64,000 nucleotides of DNA from assembly GCF_025602895.1 (NCBI RefSeq), contig NW_026516204.1:744001-808000 (forward strand), given 5' to 3'. Positions 10,404 to 20,063 of this stretch are shown here, piece after piece. This DNA comes from Polychytrium aggregatum (taxonomy: Eukaryota; Chytridiomycota; Chytridiomycetes; Polychytriales). The position numbers and the translations under genes were made by a program. The notes below the pieces were generated by a model. The model did no database searches. It had not been told where the DNA came from and saw nothing but the letters and a program-made list of their open reading frames with translations. Position 1 is the stretch's first letter. Every line of letters starts with the position of its first letter.

Positions 10404-13400
10404 TTAAGAAGGCTTCCTGCGAGGAGCCCTGCGTGTGCTCTTTATTTGGGGCTCCTCGAGGTGTTTACCGTATTTACTCAGCTCCTCGGGTGCATGGGAC
10501 AAGTCCTCCAGTGTTTGCCATGTGTTGCCCGAGTGTGGGTAACCAACCCACTTGACATAAAACCGAAGTGACCCATCAGCCACTTTCTTGTGCCTCACGA
10601 TCCTTTCGACTTCATATTCTTGAGTATAGTATTGTCCGAGGTCGTCTTCCAGTGGTGCGTCGTCCGGGACACCTTCGTCGGCGTCGGGGAACTGTGCTGG
10701 ACTGCGGGTCGTGTGGCGACGCAGCTTGGACACATGGAAGACAGGATGGAGCTTGCTTCCAGGTGGCAAGTCCAACAGGTAGTTGAGGGGACTGGGTCGG
10801 GCCGCTATCTTGAACGGTCCTCGGTACTTGGGCAACAACTTCTTTGACTGGGCTTCGGGGACCTTGATGTTGTCGGCGTCCAGGTAGACAAGGTCTCCAA
10901 CTTCAAAGGAGACATCCTGGTGTCGGCGGTCGTAGTACTTCGCCATCACTTGTTGCGCATCCGTGAGCGCGTCGGCGATCATCTTGTGTCGGACTTGATG
11001 ATCTTTGACAAAGGCACTTGGTTTGGGAGGCAATCCAGCCGTGGACTCGGTCAGTGTCAAGGAGGTGGGAACATCAGGCTGGAATCCGTAGAGCGCCTCA
11101 AAGGGGCTCAAGCCAGTTGTGCTCGACTTGGCGGTGTTGTATGCAAACTCTGCATGACTCAGCTGTATGTCCCAGTCGTCTTGGCTGGTCGAGGCGTATG
11201 TCCTCAGGTATTGCTCGAGGGTGCGGATCGTCCGCTCGGACTGTCCATCCGTTTGTTGGTGGTGCGAGGTTGACATGTTCAGCTTGGTGCCGAGATGGTC
11301 GAACAGACTTGTCCAAAACAAGGAGGTGAATCGGGGGTCTCGATCACTGACGATGGACTTTGGGAGGCCGTGGTGCTTGAACACATGCTTGAAGAACAGC
11401 AGTGCAAGGTCAGGCGCGGAGCATGTCGTCTGGCACGGCACAAAGTGTGCCATCTTGCTGAACCTGTCGACAAAGACAGCGATTGCATCGTGGTCCAACT
11501 TGGTCGTCGGTAGATGCGTGATGAGATCCATGGACATGCTGGTCCAGGGGCGGTCGGGAACAGGCAGGGGTTGCAGCAATCCTTGCTCTCGGGTCGTGCG
11601 TGACTTGACCATCTTGCAGGTATGGCAGGACTCGATGTACTTCTCGACGGTGCGCTTCATTCCAGGCCAGTATGCGACTTTGGCCAGTCGGTCGTATGTC
11701 TTCTCGACTCCAAAGTGTCCAGCGAGGGGCGAGTCGTGGACCTCTTGGAGCAACTTGGTCTTCAACGACGGAATGTCCGGCACACAGACACGGCTGTCCT
11801 TCTTCAGGAGGAGCAGGCCATCACGCACTGTGTACTCGGATGATTCGTCGTCCTTGGGGAGCTTAGACACCTTTCGGAACAGTTCTCCGAACTGTTTGTC
11901 GTTGGCGATGTTGTCTCGGACAACATCCAGCATCGTGTTGTCGACACTGACAGTCGACTCGTACAGTGACGCCAATTGGTAGTCGGGGCGTCGGGACAGT
12001 GCGTCAGGCACCACATTGAGTTTGCCTTTCTGGTATACAACCTCGTAGTTGTACTCGGCGAGGAACTCCATCCATCGCGCTTGGCGTCGGCTCAGGTTCT
12101 TCTTGGTGTCGAGGTAACGCAGTGACTGGTGGTCCGTCACAATCTTGAAGGGCTTGGCGGTACCGTGGAGGTACACTCGGAACTTCTGCAGCGCGTAGAT
12201 GATCGCAAGCTGCTCCTTCTCGTGCACGGGATAGTTGATCTCGTGTTGGGACAGTTTGCGCGACTCGAAGGCAACGGGCCTTCCCTCCTGCATCAAAACA
12301 GCTCCCACCGCAAAGTCGGAGGCGTCGGTGTGCACGGAGACATCCGTGTTCGGGTCGAACACAGCGAGGACAGGAGCGTTCGTCAAGGCGTGCTTGAGGG
12401 TCTCGAACGCTTGGCGTTGTGGGTGGTCCCACACGAAGGGGCACTCTTTGCGGAGTAGGTCTGTGAGTGGACCGGCAGTGCGCGCCAGATCGGGGATGAA
12501 TCGGCGGTAGTAGTTGACGAGACCGAGAAACGACTGCACGTCAGAGACGCATGCGAGCGGCGGCCACTCGACCACAGACTTGACCTTGGCGGGGTCGACT
12601 TCGATTCCTCTTCCTGAGACAACGTGTCCCAGGAACGGGACTTGATTCTTGAAGAACTCACACTTGGACAGTTTGGCATACAACTTGTGCTCGCGTAGCT
12701 TGGCCAGCACGCGGGCGACATGACCTTCATGGGTCGCTTCATCCTTGCTGTACACAAGGATATCATCCAGGTACACGATGACAGAGTTGTCGAGCTCTTG
12801 GCGGAACACATCGTTCATCAGCTGCATGAACGTGGCAGGTGCGTTCGTCAATCCGAACGGCAGCACTAGGAACTCGTACAGTCCGTAGCGAGTCCTGAAG
12901 GCGGTCTTGTGGACATCATCCTCGTGGATGCGGATCTGATGGTAGCCTGAGCGGAGGTCTATCTTGCTAAAGACCTTTGCTCCACTCAGACGATCCATCA
13001 ACTCGTCGATCCTGGGCAACGGGTAGGTGTTCTTGATGGTCTGTTTGTTTAGTGCGCGATAGTCGACGCACATCCTGAGATCACCTTCTTTCTTCTTGAC
13101 AAAGAGCACTGGTGCACCATACGGTGACTGGCTCGGGCGGATGAACCCATGGGCGAGGAGGTCATCCAACTGGCGCTTGAGTTCGTCCATCTCCGTCAGC
13201 GACAGTTGGTACGTCGGTCTTGACGGAGGCGACGAGCCTGGTTCGATGTCGATGCGATGATCGACGGTGCGTTGGGGTGGCAGGCATTGTGGCAACTGGT
13301 CGGGGAATACGTCCTTGTACTCGTCGAGCAGCTTGGTCACCACAGGCGGGGGACCGGGACCGGCTTGGTCGGTGTCGTCGACCTCACGCACGACACAGAG

Positions 13401-14336
13401 GAACGACGTGTCCTTCTTGATCAGCCTCTTGAATTGCATGGCTGAGAGGAGAGGTGGCATGTTGGGTGAGGCCATGCCCTGCAGGACAATGTCAGGGCCA
13501 ACACGGACAGTGCGGCCTTTCCAGTCGACGACTGGAGTCGGCTCGGCACGAGCAAGCCAGCTCATGCCGAGGATGGCATCGAACTTGGTGTCGATCACTT
13601 GGAACAACAGGACAGGATGGTACTTGGGATGGAGGGCCACTCGCAGGACCACTTGGTGTGTGCACTGCTGCACACGATCGTCTGCAAGCGCCACACTCAT
13701 CGGCGACTTCTTCTTGGTTGCATGTATGTTGAGCTCCTGGAGCAAGCGTCTGCTGACAAAGTTGCAGCTTGCTCCAGAGTCCACCATCATTCGGACGGTG
13801 TGACCTTGGACGGTGGCAGGGAGGTACAGCAGGGACTCTTCATGGTCCTCCTGCACAGCCTCCTGCACCATGACTTGACTTGGGGGAACGGGCGACACTT
13901 GGTCTTGGTTGGCTTCATCACGGCCACTCGGACATTTTGGATAGGGTTCGGCCATTGCGGGGGCCTGCGGCGTCAGCACGCCATTGCACACGACGTCCAC
14001 GGCTTGCGGACACATGTCGGAAGCATCCGACACACACGACTTGACAGGGGTGAGGGCACAGGCGGTCCTGTCCCTCAAGGGTTCTTGATTTTCTTTTTTG
14101 TTTTGGTTTTCAATTTTGGTTTTCTCTTCACGTTCGTGGAGAGGCAGGCGGCTTGCGCCACCATGCACCTCTCGCACGACGCACAACACTTGGTTTGTTT
14201 CTCCTTCGGGGGAGGGGGCGAGGTGAACTTCCTCTGGAGACGCGTGGACTGCATTGAGCAATCCACGGCGTTGGTCTCCTACTAGGGCTCCAGAGCCACC
14301 TAGTAGGGTCGGCCGTTTCCCGACTTCATGGGGCAC
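10404..14336 (-). CDS. pol: Pol polyprotein of inner chromovirus
   Basis: This 1310-residue polyprotein is identical in reading to that at 20027-23959. Domains in order: aspartic protease (DSG at 186-188), reverse transcriptase (about 395-600, YLDD at 522-525), RNase H (about 660-785), integrase zinc finger (H867, H874, C904, C907), integrase core (D937, D998, E1034, a D,D35E spacing) and chromodomain (about 1239-1290). It supplies processing, cDNA synthesis, integration and probably chromatin targeting. The assigned ATG is only the first in frame; the real product is expected to be a Gag-Pol fusion made by -1 frameshifting. No inactivating change is visible. Confidence 0.96.
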   Translation of the reverse strand: MPHEVGKRPTLLGGSGALVGDQRRGLLNAVHASPEEVHLAPSPEGETNQVLCVVREVHGGASRLPLHEREEKTKIENQNKKENQEPLRDRTACALTPVKSCVSDASDMCPQAVDVVCNGVLTPQAPAMAEPYPKCPSGRDEANQDQVSPVPPSQVMVQEAVQEDHEESLLYLPATVQGHTVRMMVDSGASCNFVSRRLLQELNIHATKKKSPMSVALADDRVQQCTHQVVLRVALHPKYHPVLLFQVIDTKFDAILGMSWLARAEPTPVVDWKGRTVRVGPDIVLQGMASPNMPPLLSAMQFKRLIKKDTSFLCVVREVDDTDQAGPGPPPVVTKLLDEYKDVFPDQLPQCLPPQRTVDHRIDIEPGSSPPSRPTYQLSLTEMDELKRQLDDLLAHGFIRPSQSPYGAPVLFVKKKEGDLRMCVDYRALNKQTIKNTYPLPRIDELMDRLSGAKVFSKIDLRSGYHQIRIHEDDVHKTAFRTRYGLYEFLVLPFGLTNAPATFMQLMNDVFRQELDNSVIVYLDDILVYSKDEATHEGHVARVLAKLREHKLYAKLSKCEFFKNQVPFLGHVVSGRGIEVDPAKVKSVVEWPPLACVSDVQSFLGLVNYYRRFIPDLARTAGPLTDLLRKECPFVWDHPQRQAFETLKHALTNAPVLAVFDPNTDVSVHTDASDFAVGAVLMQEGRPVAFESRKLSQHEINYPVHEKEQLAIIYALQKFRVYLHGTAKPFKIVTDHQSLRYLDTKKNLSRRQARWMEFLAEYNYEVVYQKGKLNVVPDALSRRPDYQLASLYESTVSVDNTMLDVVRDNIANDKQFGELFRKVSKLPKDDESSEYTVRDGLLLLKKDSRVCVPDIPSLKTKLLQEVHDSPLAGHFGVEKTYDRLAKVAYWPGMKRTVEKYIESCHTCKMVKSRTTREQGLLQPLPVPDRPWTSMSMDLITHLPTTKLDHDAIAVFVDRFSKMAHFVPCQTTCSAPDLALLFFKHVFKHHGLPKSIVSDRDPRFTSLFWTSLFDHLGTKLNMSTSHHQQTDGQSERTIRTLEQYLRTYASTSQDDWDIQLSHAEFAYNTAKSSTTGLSPFEALYGFQPDVPTSLTLTESTAGLPPKPSAFVKDHQVRHKMIADALTDAQQVMAKYYDRRHQDVSFEVGDLVYLDADNIKVPEAQSKKLLPKYRGPFKIAARPSPLNYLLDLPPGSKLHPVFHVSKLRRHTTRSPAQFPDADEGVPDDAPLEDDLGQYYTQEYEVERIVRHKKVADGSLRFYVKWVGYPHSGNTWQTLEDLSHAPEELSKYGKHLEEPQIKSTRRAPRRKPS
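14278..14321 (-). promoter_or_regulatory. -1 ribosomal frameshift signal, inner copy
   Basis: Heptamer GGGAAAC lies at 14315-14321 (minus strand), followed by a 7-nt spacer and the 9-bp perfect stem whose distal arm is 14278-14286. It is the same signal as at 20042-20085. Confidence 0.8.
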
Positions 14337-15121
14337 TCCTTGGCCTGGTGTCCCGGTCGGTGACAGAAGAAGCAGGAACCATGGCGGAGGTCCTCCTGCT
14401 TCTGTCTGTCCTTGGGGGAGACAGTGGCAGCTTGCTGGAACCGGGAGCGGGGAGGGCCACGAGCCTCCATGGCGTTGACGTCAACGTCCATGGGCTCAGG
14501 CATGGGTCTTGCGGGCGGGGCCGGGCGAGGCGGACGGGCTGGGACGTGATGAGACCGATGGCCGCCTGCCAGCTGCGGGTAGAACTGGCGGCCATGGTAC
14601 TGGACGTTGTCGAGGTTCTCGGCAACGTCCATCATCACGTCCAGGGACTTGCGGGCATCAGGGTTGCTGGCGATGTACTCTCTGATCTTGGGCTTGAGGC
14701 CCTTCTGGAAGAGGTACATCGCATCAGCAGAGCCCAGCTCCTCAATCTGGGAGGAGAGGTCTTCAAACTCCTCGATGTAGCGGGTCACAGAACCACGCTG
14801 CACGAGAGAGTATAGCTTGTCACGGGCAATGAGTTCAGCATTGGGGCTGCCGAAGCGGCGACGGAGGCGGTCCTTGAAGTCGTCAAACACACCTTCGCTC
14901 TGCTCGTCGAACCCTTGGCGGCGGTACCAACGGTACGCCTGGTCCTTTAAGCAGAGCTTGGCGGCGACGATGTGGTGGGTGGGGGCGACTTGGGCAGCAT
15001 CGAGGTAGTCCTCGAGTTGCTGCAGCCAGTCCTCCACCGAGGAGGAGCGGCTCTTCCCAGTAAACACTGGGGCACGGAAGGTCTTGAGGAAGGCTTCCGG
15101 AAGTGGGCGGGGGTTGCTCAT
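14300..15121 (-). CDS. gag: Gag-like protein of inner chromovirus
   Basis: The 273-residue Gag has an N-terminal retrotransposon-gag region, a Pro/Arg-rich linker and one CCHC knuckle at 250-263. Its last 37 nt overlap pol in the -1 frame, and its stop lies within the stem of the frameshift signal. The start ATG is 123 bp from the LTR, after the primer-binding site and leader. The protein reads the same as in the outer and plus-strand copies. Confidence 0.95.
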   Translation of the reverse strand: MSNPRPLPEAFLKTFRAPVFTGKSRSSSVEDWLQQLEDYLDAAQVAPTHHIVAAKLCLKDQAYRWYRRQGFDEQSEGVFDDFKDRLRRRFGSPNAELIARDKLYSLVQRGSVTRYIEEFEDLSSQIEELGSADAMYLFQKGLKPKIREYIASNPDARKSLDVMMDVAENLDNVQYHGRQFYPQLAGGHRSHHVPARPPRPAPPARPMPEPMDVDVNAMEARGPPRSRFQQAATVSPKDRQKQEDLRHGSCFFCHRPGHQAKECPMKSGNGRPY

Positions 15122-15243
15122 GGCAGGGGCAGGCTCCAGGGACAGAGAGGAGAGTCGGTCGGCAAGAGAGGCGGGATCCAGCTTGAGGATCTAGAAAGAG
15201 GACAAACAGGACGAAAACAAGACGAGGATTTCCGATGCTACCA

Positions 15244-15552
15244 TGTAACGTCCACTACTGGGACGTTGGGGCAAGACGGGGAGGGAGGGGGTACAAGACA
15301 AGACAGGACGGGGCAGAACAGGGCGGTGCTAGGCTACTCTAGCGGACGGGTGAGCTCGGGGAGCACTTACGTTTATTCACGATAAAACCGAACTCCAGAC
15401 AAACGGGGGGAACGGGGGCAACCCGCAGGTATACCCTGCGGTGGCCTGCCTGCGGTGCGTGAAAACGCAAAGCGCAGCACAGGTCACGACCCACTGCGCC
15501 GCGCAGTACGCGCAGTACGCGCAGCACAGCGTCGGAGATACCATCTCCTACA
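15244..15552 (-). repeat. 5' LTR of inner chromovirus
   Basis: 309 bp with TG...CA ends, followed on its right by the CGATC duplication. The primer-binding site adjoins it on the left (15226-15243, minus strand). Confidence 0.96.
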
Positions 15553-16898
15553 CGATCCATCAACTCGTCGATCCTGGGCAACGGGTAGGTGTTCTTGATG
15601 GTCTGTTTGTTTAGTGCGCGATAGTCGACGCACATCCTGAGATCACCTTCTTTCTTCTTGACAAAGAGCACTGGTGCACCATACGGTGACTGGCTCGGGC
15701 GGATGAACCCATGGGCGAGGAGGTCATCCAACTGGCGCTTGAGTTCGTCCATCTCCGTCAGCGACAGTTGGTACGTCGGTCTTGACGGAGGCGACGAGCC
15801 TGGTTCGATGTCGATGCGATGATCGACGGTGCGTTGGGGTGGCAGGCATTGTGGCAACTGGTCGGGGAATACGTCCTTGTACTCGTCGAGCAGCTTGGTC
15901 ACCACAGGCGGGGGACCGGGACCGGCTTGGTCGGTGTCGTCGACCTCACGCACGACACAGAGGAACGACGTGTCCTTCTTGATCAGCCTCTTGAATTGCA
16001 TGGCTGAGAGGAGAGGTGGCATGTTGGGTGAGGCCATGCCCTGCAGGACAATGTCAGGGCCAACACGGACAGTGCGGCCTTTCCAGTCGACGACTGGAGT
16101 CGGCTCGGCACGAGCAAGCCAGCTCATGCCGAGGATGGCATCGAACTTGGTGTCGATCACTTGGAACAACAGGACAGGATGGTACTTGGGATGGAGGGCC
16201 ACTCGCAGGACCACTTGGTGTGTGCACTGCTGCACACGATCGTCTGCAAGCGCCACACTCATCGGCGACTTCTTCTTGGTTGCATGTATGTTGAGCTCCT
16301 GGAGCAAGCGTCTGCTGACAAAGTTGCAGCTTGCTCCAGAGTCCACCATCATTCGGACGGTGTGACCTTGGACGGTGGCAGGGAGGTACAGCAGGGACTC
16401 TTCATGGTCCTCCTGCACAGCCTCCTGCACCATGACTTGACTTGGGGGAACGGGCGACACTTGGTCTTGGTTGGCTTCATCACGGCCACTCGGACATTTT
16501 GGATAGGGTTCGGCCATTGCGGGGGCCTGCGGCGTCAGCACGCCATTGCACACGACGTCCACGGCTTGCGGACACATGTCGGAAGCATCCGACACACACG
16601 ACTTGACAGGGGTGAGGGCACAGGCGGTCCTGTCCCTCAAGGGTTCTTGATTTTCTTTTTTGTTTTGGTTTTCAATTTTGGTTTTCTCTTCACGTTCGTG
16701 GAGAGGCAGGCGGCTTGCGCCACCATGCACCTCTCGCACGACGCACAACACTTGGTTTGTTTCTCCTTCGGGGGAGGGGGCGAGGTGAACTTCCTCTGGA
16801 GACGCGTGGACTGCATTGAGCAATCCACGGCGTTGGTCTCCTACTAGGGCTCCAGAGCCACCTAGTAGGGTCGGCCGTTTCCCGACTTCATGGGGCAC
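15553..16898 (-). pseudogene. pol: Outer chromovirus pol, N-terminal part (protease, start of RT)
   Basis: This is the upstream third of the interrupted pol: spacer, aspartic protease (DSG at residue 186) and the first part of reverse transcriptase up to PRIDELMD (about residue 449). The frame then runs into the LTR of the inner element and ends at 15339, giving a chimeric 519-residue frame. The last 70 residues or so are LTR-encoded and not a protein domain. A truncated Gag-protease product is possible, but RT activity is not. Confidence 0.93.
16840..16883 (-). promoter_or_regulatory. -1 ribosomal frameshift signal, outer copy
   Basis: Heptamer GGGAAAC at 16877-16883 (minus strand), a 7-nt spacer and a perfect 9-bp stem ending at 16840. 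It is the same signal as at 20042-20085. Confidence 0.8.
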
Positions 16899-17683
16899 TC
16901 CTTGGCCTGGTGTCCCGGTCGGTGACAGAAGAAGCAGGAACCATGGCGGAGGTCCTCCTGCTTCTGTCTGTCCTTGGGGGAGACAGTGGCAGCTTGCTGG
17001 AACCGGGAGCGGGGAGGGCCACGAGCCTCCATGGCGTTGACGTCAACGTCCATGGGCTCAGGCATGGGTCTTGCGGGCGGGGCCGGGCGAGGCGGACGGG
17101 CTGGGACGTGATGAGACCGATGGCCGCCTGCCAGCTGCGGGTAGAACTGGCGGCCATGGTACTGGACGTTGTCGAGGTTCTCGGCAACGTCCATCATCAC
17201 GTCCAGGGACTTGCGGGCATCAGGGTTGCTGGCGATGTACTCTCTGATCTTGGGCTTGAGGCCCTTCTGGAAGAGGTACATCGCATCAGCAGAGCCCAGC
17301 TCCTCAATCTGGGAGGAGAGGTCTTCAAACTCCTCGATGTAGCGGGTCACAGAACCACGCTGCACGAGAGAGTATAGCTTGTCACGGGCAATGAGTTCAG
17401 CATTGGGGCTGCCGAAGCGGCGACGGAGGCGGTCCTTGAAGTCGTCAAACACACCTTCGCTCTGCTCGTCGAACCCTTGGCGGCGGTACCAACGGTACGC
17501 CTGGTCCTTTAAGCAGAGCTTGGCGGCGACGATGTGGTGGGTGGGGGCGACTTGGGCAGCATCGAGGTAGTCCTCGAGTTGCTGCAGCCAGTCCTCCACC
17601 GAGGAGGAGCGGCTCTTCCCAGTAAACACTGGGGCACGGAAGGTCTTGAGGAAGGCTTCCGGAAGTGGGCGGGGGTTGCTCAT
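16862..17683 (-). CDS. gag: Gag-like protein of outer chromovirus
   Basis: This intact 273-residue Gag reads the same as the copies at 14300-15121 and 19242-20063, with the CCHC knuckle [14 protein letters not shown] near the C-terminus. Unlike pol of this element it is not interrupted. The outer copy could therefore still provide Gag, and a frameshifted Gag-protease product, in trans. Confidence 0.94.
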   Translation of the reverse strand: MSNPRPLPEAFLKTFRAPVFTGKSRSSSVEDWLQQLEDYLDAAQVAPTHHIVAAKLCLKDQAYRWYRRQGFDEQSEGVFDDFKDRLRRRFGSPNAELIARDKLYSLVQRGSVTRYIEEFEDLSSQIEELGSADAMYLFQKGLKPKIREYIASNPDARKSLDVMMDVAENLDNVQYHGRQFYPQLAGGHRSHHVPARPPRPAPPARPMPEPMDVDVNAMEARGPPRSRFQQAATVSPKDRQKQEDLRHGSCFFCHRPGHQAKECPMKSGNGRPY

Positions 17684-17805
17684 GGCAGGGGCAGGCTCCA
17701 GGGACAGAGAGGAGAGTCGGTCGGCAAGAGAGGCGGGATCCAGCTTGAGGATCTAGAAAGAGGACAAACAGGACGAAAACAAGACGAGGATTTCCGATGC
17801 TACCA

Positions 17806-18114
17806 TGTAACGTCCACTACTGGGACGTTGGGGCAAGACGGGGAGGGAGGGGGTACAAGACAAGACAGGACGGGGCAGAACAGGGCGGTGCTAGGCTACT
17901 CTAGCGGACGGGTGAGCTCGGGGAGCACTTACGTTTATTCACGATAAAACCGAACTCCAGACAAACGGGGGGAACGGGGGCAACCCGCAGGTATACCCTG
18001 CGGTGGCCTGCCTGCGGTGCGTGAAAACGCAAAGCGCAGCACAGGTCACGACCCACTGCGCCGCGCAGTACGCGCAGTACGCGCAGCACAGCGTCGGAGA
18101 TACCATCTCCTACA
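17806..18114 (-). repeat. 5' LTR of outer chromovirus
   Basis: 309 bp with TG...CA ends, followed on its right by TTGAG, the target duplication shared with 7171-7175. The sequence right of the duplication continues the older LTR. Confidence 0.96.
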
Positions 18115-18556
18115 TTGAGTCACATTGCTTCACTTTTGCACGTTTCTCCTGCCAGGTGCTTCGCTTTTGCTTGCGCCTCTCTCGCTTTGGTTCTCTGCCC
18201 GTCTCGGTGGTCCTTCTCGGCCCTCGTTCGTGCATCGCCCCCTTCGCCCTGCTCGATCGCCCACTTTTCCCTCCCTTGGCCGCCCTTCGCTGCCAAGTCC
18301 GGACTTGTCTATAAATAGCCTGACCCCCGCGATGTGTAGTCGAACCTCAGCGTTCAAAATAGGACTAAATAAAGTGCCTTCTACTTTATTCTCTGAGTGT
18401 TCCTCACGTCTCATTTCGAGACTAGTCTTATCTTGAACGGATCTTTGCTTCCCTCGCTCCCTCTCCGAGTCCACTTCGGACTTTACCCTTGCCTTCCCTG
18501 AGCTCACTTCGAGCTCACTTCTTCTTTTGCCGTTGAGTCCCCTTTGGACTCTAACA

Positions 18557-18810
18557 GAACCTCAGCCCGGCGCCCCGCACTGTGGCGACCCGAAAGGTCG
18601 CCACATGTTCGAGGCGTGTGAGCGCCGGAATGCTCGGGCGCGCGTGCGTTTCCGCGGCTGCCTCCACCGGCCGCCTCTGTCAAGAACTGGGGGCTTGGAC
18701 TAGGGTCAGGGATCGAGGATAAAAACGAGGAGAGTGATCATCTTTATTGGGTGATTATTCACTTGGTGCTCCTCCTCGGCCAGCGAGCTATTTAGCTGGC
18801 AGAGGTGGAG
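18557..18810. other. Old retroelement leader and LTR-like fragment between the inverted chromoviruses
   Basis: Just after the older LTR lies a perfect 10-bp hairpin with a CGAAA loop (18581-18605), where an element's leader would be. From 18678 the sequence starts TGTCAAGAACTGG, like the start of the 580-bp solo LTR. It continues in LTR-like style to the TGGAG target of the plus-strand element. A possible continuation lies right of that element (24283-24531, ending CGTTACA). No coding region is visible. Confidence 0.4.
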
Positions 18811-19119
18811 TGTAGGAGATGGTATCTCCGACGCTGTGCTGCGCGTACTGCGCGTACTGCGCGGCGCAGTGGGTCGTGACCTGTGCTGCGCTTTGCGTTT
18901 TCACGCACCGCAGGCAGGCCACCGCAGGGTATACCTGCGGGTTGCCCCCGTTCCCCCCGTTTGTCTGGAGTTCGGTTTTATCGTGAATAAACGTAAGTGC
19001 TCCCCGAGCTCACCCGTCCGCTAGAGTAGCCTAGCACCGCCCTGTTCTGCCCCGTCCTGTCTTGTCTTGTACCCCCTCCCTCCCCGTCTTGCCCCAACGT
19101 CCCAGTAGTGGACGTTACA
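18811..19119 (+). repeat. 5' LTR of plus-strand chromovirus
   Basis: The 309-bp LTR begins TGTAGGAGATGG and ends GGACGTTACA. It contains three perfect short hairpins: GGAGAT/ATCTCC at the left end (18815-18829), CCGCAGG/CCTGCGG in the middle (18922-18940) and AACGTCC/GGACGTT at the right end (19096-19116). A GTGAATAAACG stretch near 18982 could hold the polyadenylation signal. Confidence 0.97.
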
Positions 19120-19137
19120 TGGTAGCATCGGAAATCC
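19120..19137 (+). other. Primer-binding site of plus-strand chromovirus
   Basis: TGGTAGCATCGGAAATCC directly follows the LTR. Its complement ends GATGCTACCA, which fits the 3' end of a eukaryotic initiator tRNA-Met (GCUACCA). The initiator gene is not in this window, so the tRNA identity is inference. Confidence 0.7.
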
Positions 19138-19241
19138 TCGTCTTGTTTTCGTCCTGTTTGTCCTCTTTCTAGATCCTCAAGCTGGATCCCGCCTCTCTTG
19201 CCGACCGACTCTCCTCTCTGTCCCTGGAGCCTGCCCCTGCC

Positions 19242-20063
19242 ATGAGCAACCCCCGCCCACTTCCGGAAGCCTTCCTCAAGACCTTCCGTGCCCCAGTGTT
19301 TACTGGGAAGAGCCGCTCCTCCTCGGTGGAGGACTGGCTGCAGCAACTCGAGGACTACCTCGATGCTGCCCAAGTCGCCCCCACCCACCACATCGTCGCC
19401 GCCAAGCTCTGCTTAAAGGACCAGGCGTACCGTTGGTACCGCCGCCAAGGGTTCGACGAGCAGAGCGAAGGTGTGTTTGACGACTTCAAGGACCGCCTCC
19501 GTCGCCGCTTCGGCAGCCCCAATGCTGAACTCATTGCCCGTGACAAGCTATACTCTCTCGTGCAGCGTGGTTCTGTGACCCGCTACATCGAGGAGTTTGA
19601 AGACCTCTCCTCCCAGATTGAGGAGCTGGGCTCTGCTGATGCGATGTACCTCTTCCAGAAGGGCCTCAAGCCCAAGATCAGAGAGTACATCGCCAGCAAC
19701 CCTGATGCCCGCAAGTCCCTGGACGTGATGATGGACGTTGCCGAGAACCTCGACAACGTCCAGTACCATGGCCGCCAGTTCTACCCGCAGCTGGCAGGCG
19801 GCCATCGGTCTCATCACGTCCCAGCCCGTCCGCCTCGCCCGGCCCCGCCCGCAAGACCCATGCCTGAGCCCATGGACGTTGACGTCAACGCCATGGAGGC
19901 TCGTGGCCCTCCCCGCTCCCGGTTCCAGCAAGCTGCCACTGTCTCCCCCAAGGACAGACAGAAGCAGGAGGACCTCCGCCATGGTTCCTGCTTCTTCTGT
20001 CACCGACCGGGACACCAGGCCAAGGAGTGCCCCATGAAGTCGGGAAACGGCCGACCCTACTAG
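19242..20063 (+). CDS. gag: Gag-like protein of plus-strand chromovirus
   Basis: The 273-residue Gag would form the particle and package element RNA. It has a gag-domain core (about residues 25-135: [27 protein letters not shown]), a Pro/Arg-rich linker with MDVDV, and a CCHC zinc knuckle at 250-263. The start is the first ATG after the leader, 123 bp past the LTR. The TAG stop at 20061-20063 lies inside the frameshift stem and overlaps pol by 37 nt. No protease is encoded in this frame. Confidence 0.96.
   Translation: MSNPRPLPEAFLKTFRAPVFTGKSRSSSVEDWLQQLEDYLDAAQVAPTHHIVAAKLCLKDQAYRWYRRQGFDEQSEGVFDDFKDRLRRRFGSPNAELIARDKLYSLVQRGSVTRYIEEFEDLSSQIEELGSADAMYLFQKGLKPKIREYIASNPDARKSLDVMMDVAENLDNVQYHGRQFYPQLAGGHRSHHVPARPPRPAPPARPMPEPMDVDVNAMEARGPPRSRFQQAATVSPKDRQKQEDLRHGSCFFCHRPGHQAKECPMKSGNGRPY

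Larger units (their letters stand above)
10086..15552 (-). mobile_element. Inner, complete chromovirus copy (5467 bp)
   Basis: This full-length element on the minus strand has LTRs at 10086-10394 and 15244-15552, gag and pol intact, and is inserted in the pol gene of an identical element. It is flanked by the 5-bp duplication CGATC (10081-10085 and 15553-15557), which occurs once in uninterrupted copies. The LTRs show no difference by eye, so insertion was very recent. With two complete ORFs, a PBS and matching LTRs it looks capable of movement. Confidence 0.97.
7176..18114 (-). mobile_element. Outer chromovirus copy, interrupted by a full-length sibling
   Basis: The unit is flanked by the perfect 5-bp duplication TTGAG (7171-7175 and 18115-18119). 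It has LTRs at 7176-7484 and 17806-18114, gag at 16862-17683, and pol in two pieces (15553-16898 and 7494-10085). Pol is split by the complete copy at 10086-15552, which has its own CGATC duplication. The arithmetic is exact: 10939 bp minus 5467 bp minus 5 bp equals 5467 bp, the length of the intact copies. The outer copy was therefore intact until a sibling jumped into it. Confidence 0.97.
6822..18556 (+). repeat. Older LTR (about 790 bp) split by the 10.9-kb nested insertion
   Basis: Only 6822-7175 and 18120-18556 belong to this feature; the 10.9-kb nested chromovirus lies between them. Joining the two halves, with one copy of TTGAG removed, gives a block that starts TGTTAGGG and ends TCTAACA, an inverted TGTTAG/CTAACA pair. 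The right half contains a CTATAAATAG TATA box (about 18309) and an AATAAA about 55 bp downstream, the promoter-R layout of an LTR. Its 5' leader would follow at 18557. The matching LTR was not found, so the assignment rests on ends and promoter layout. Confidence 0.55.
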
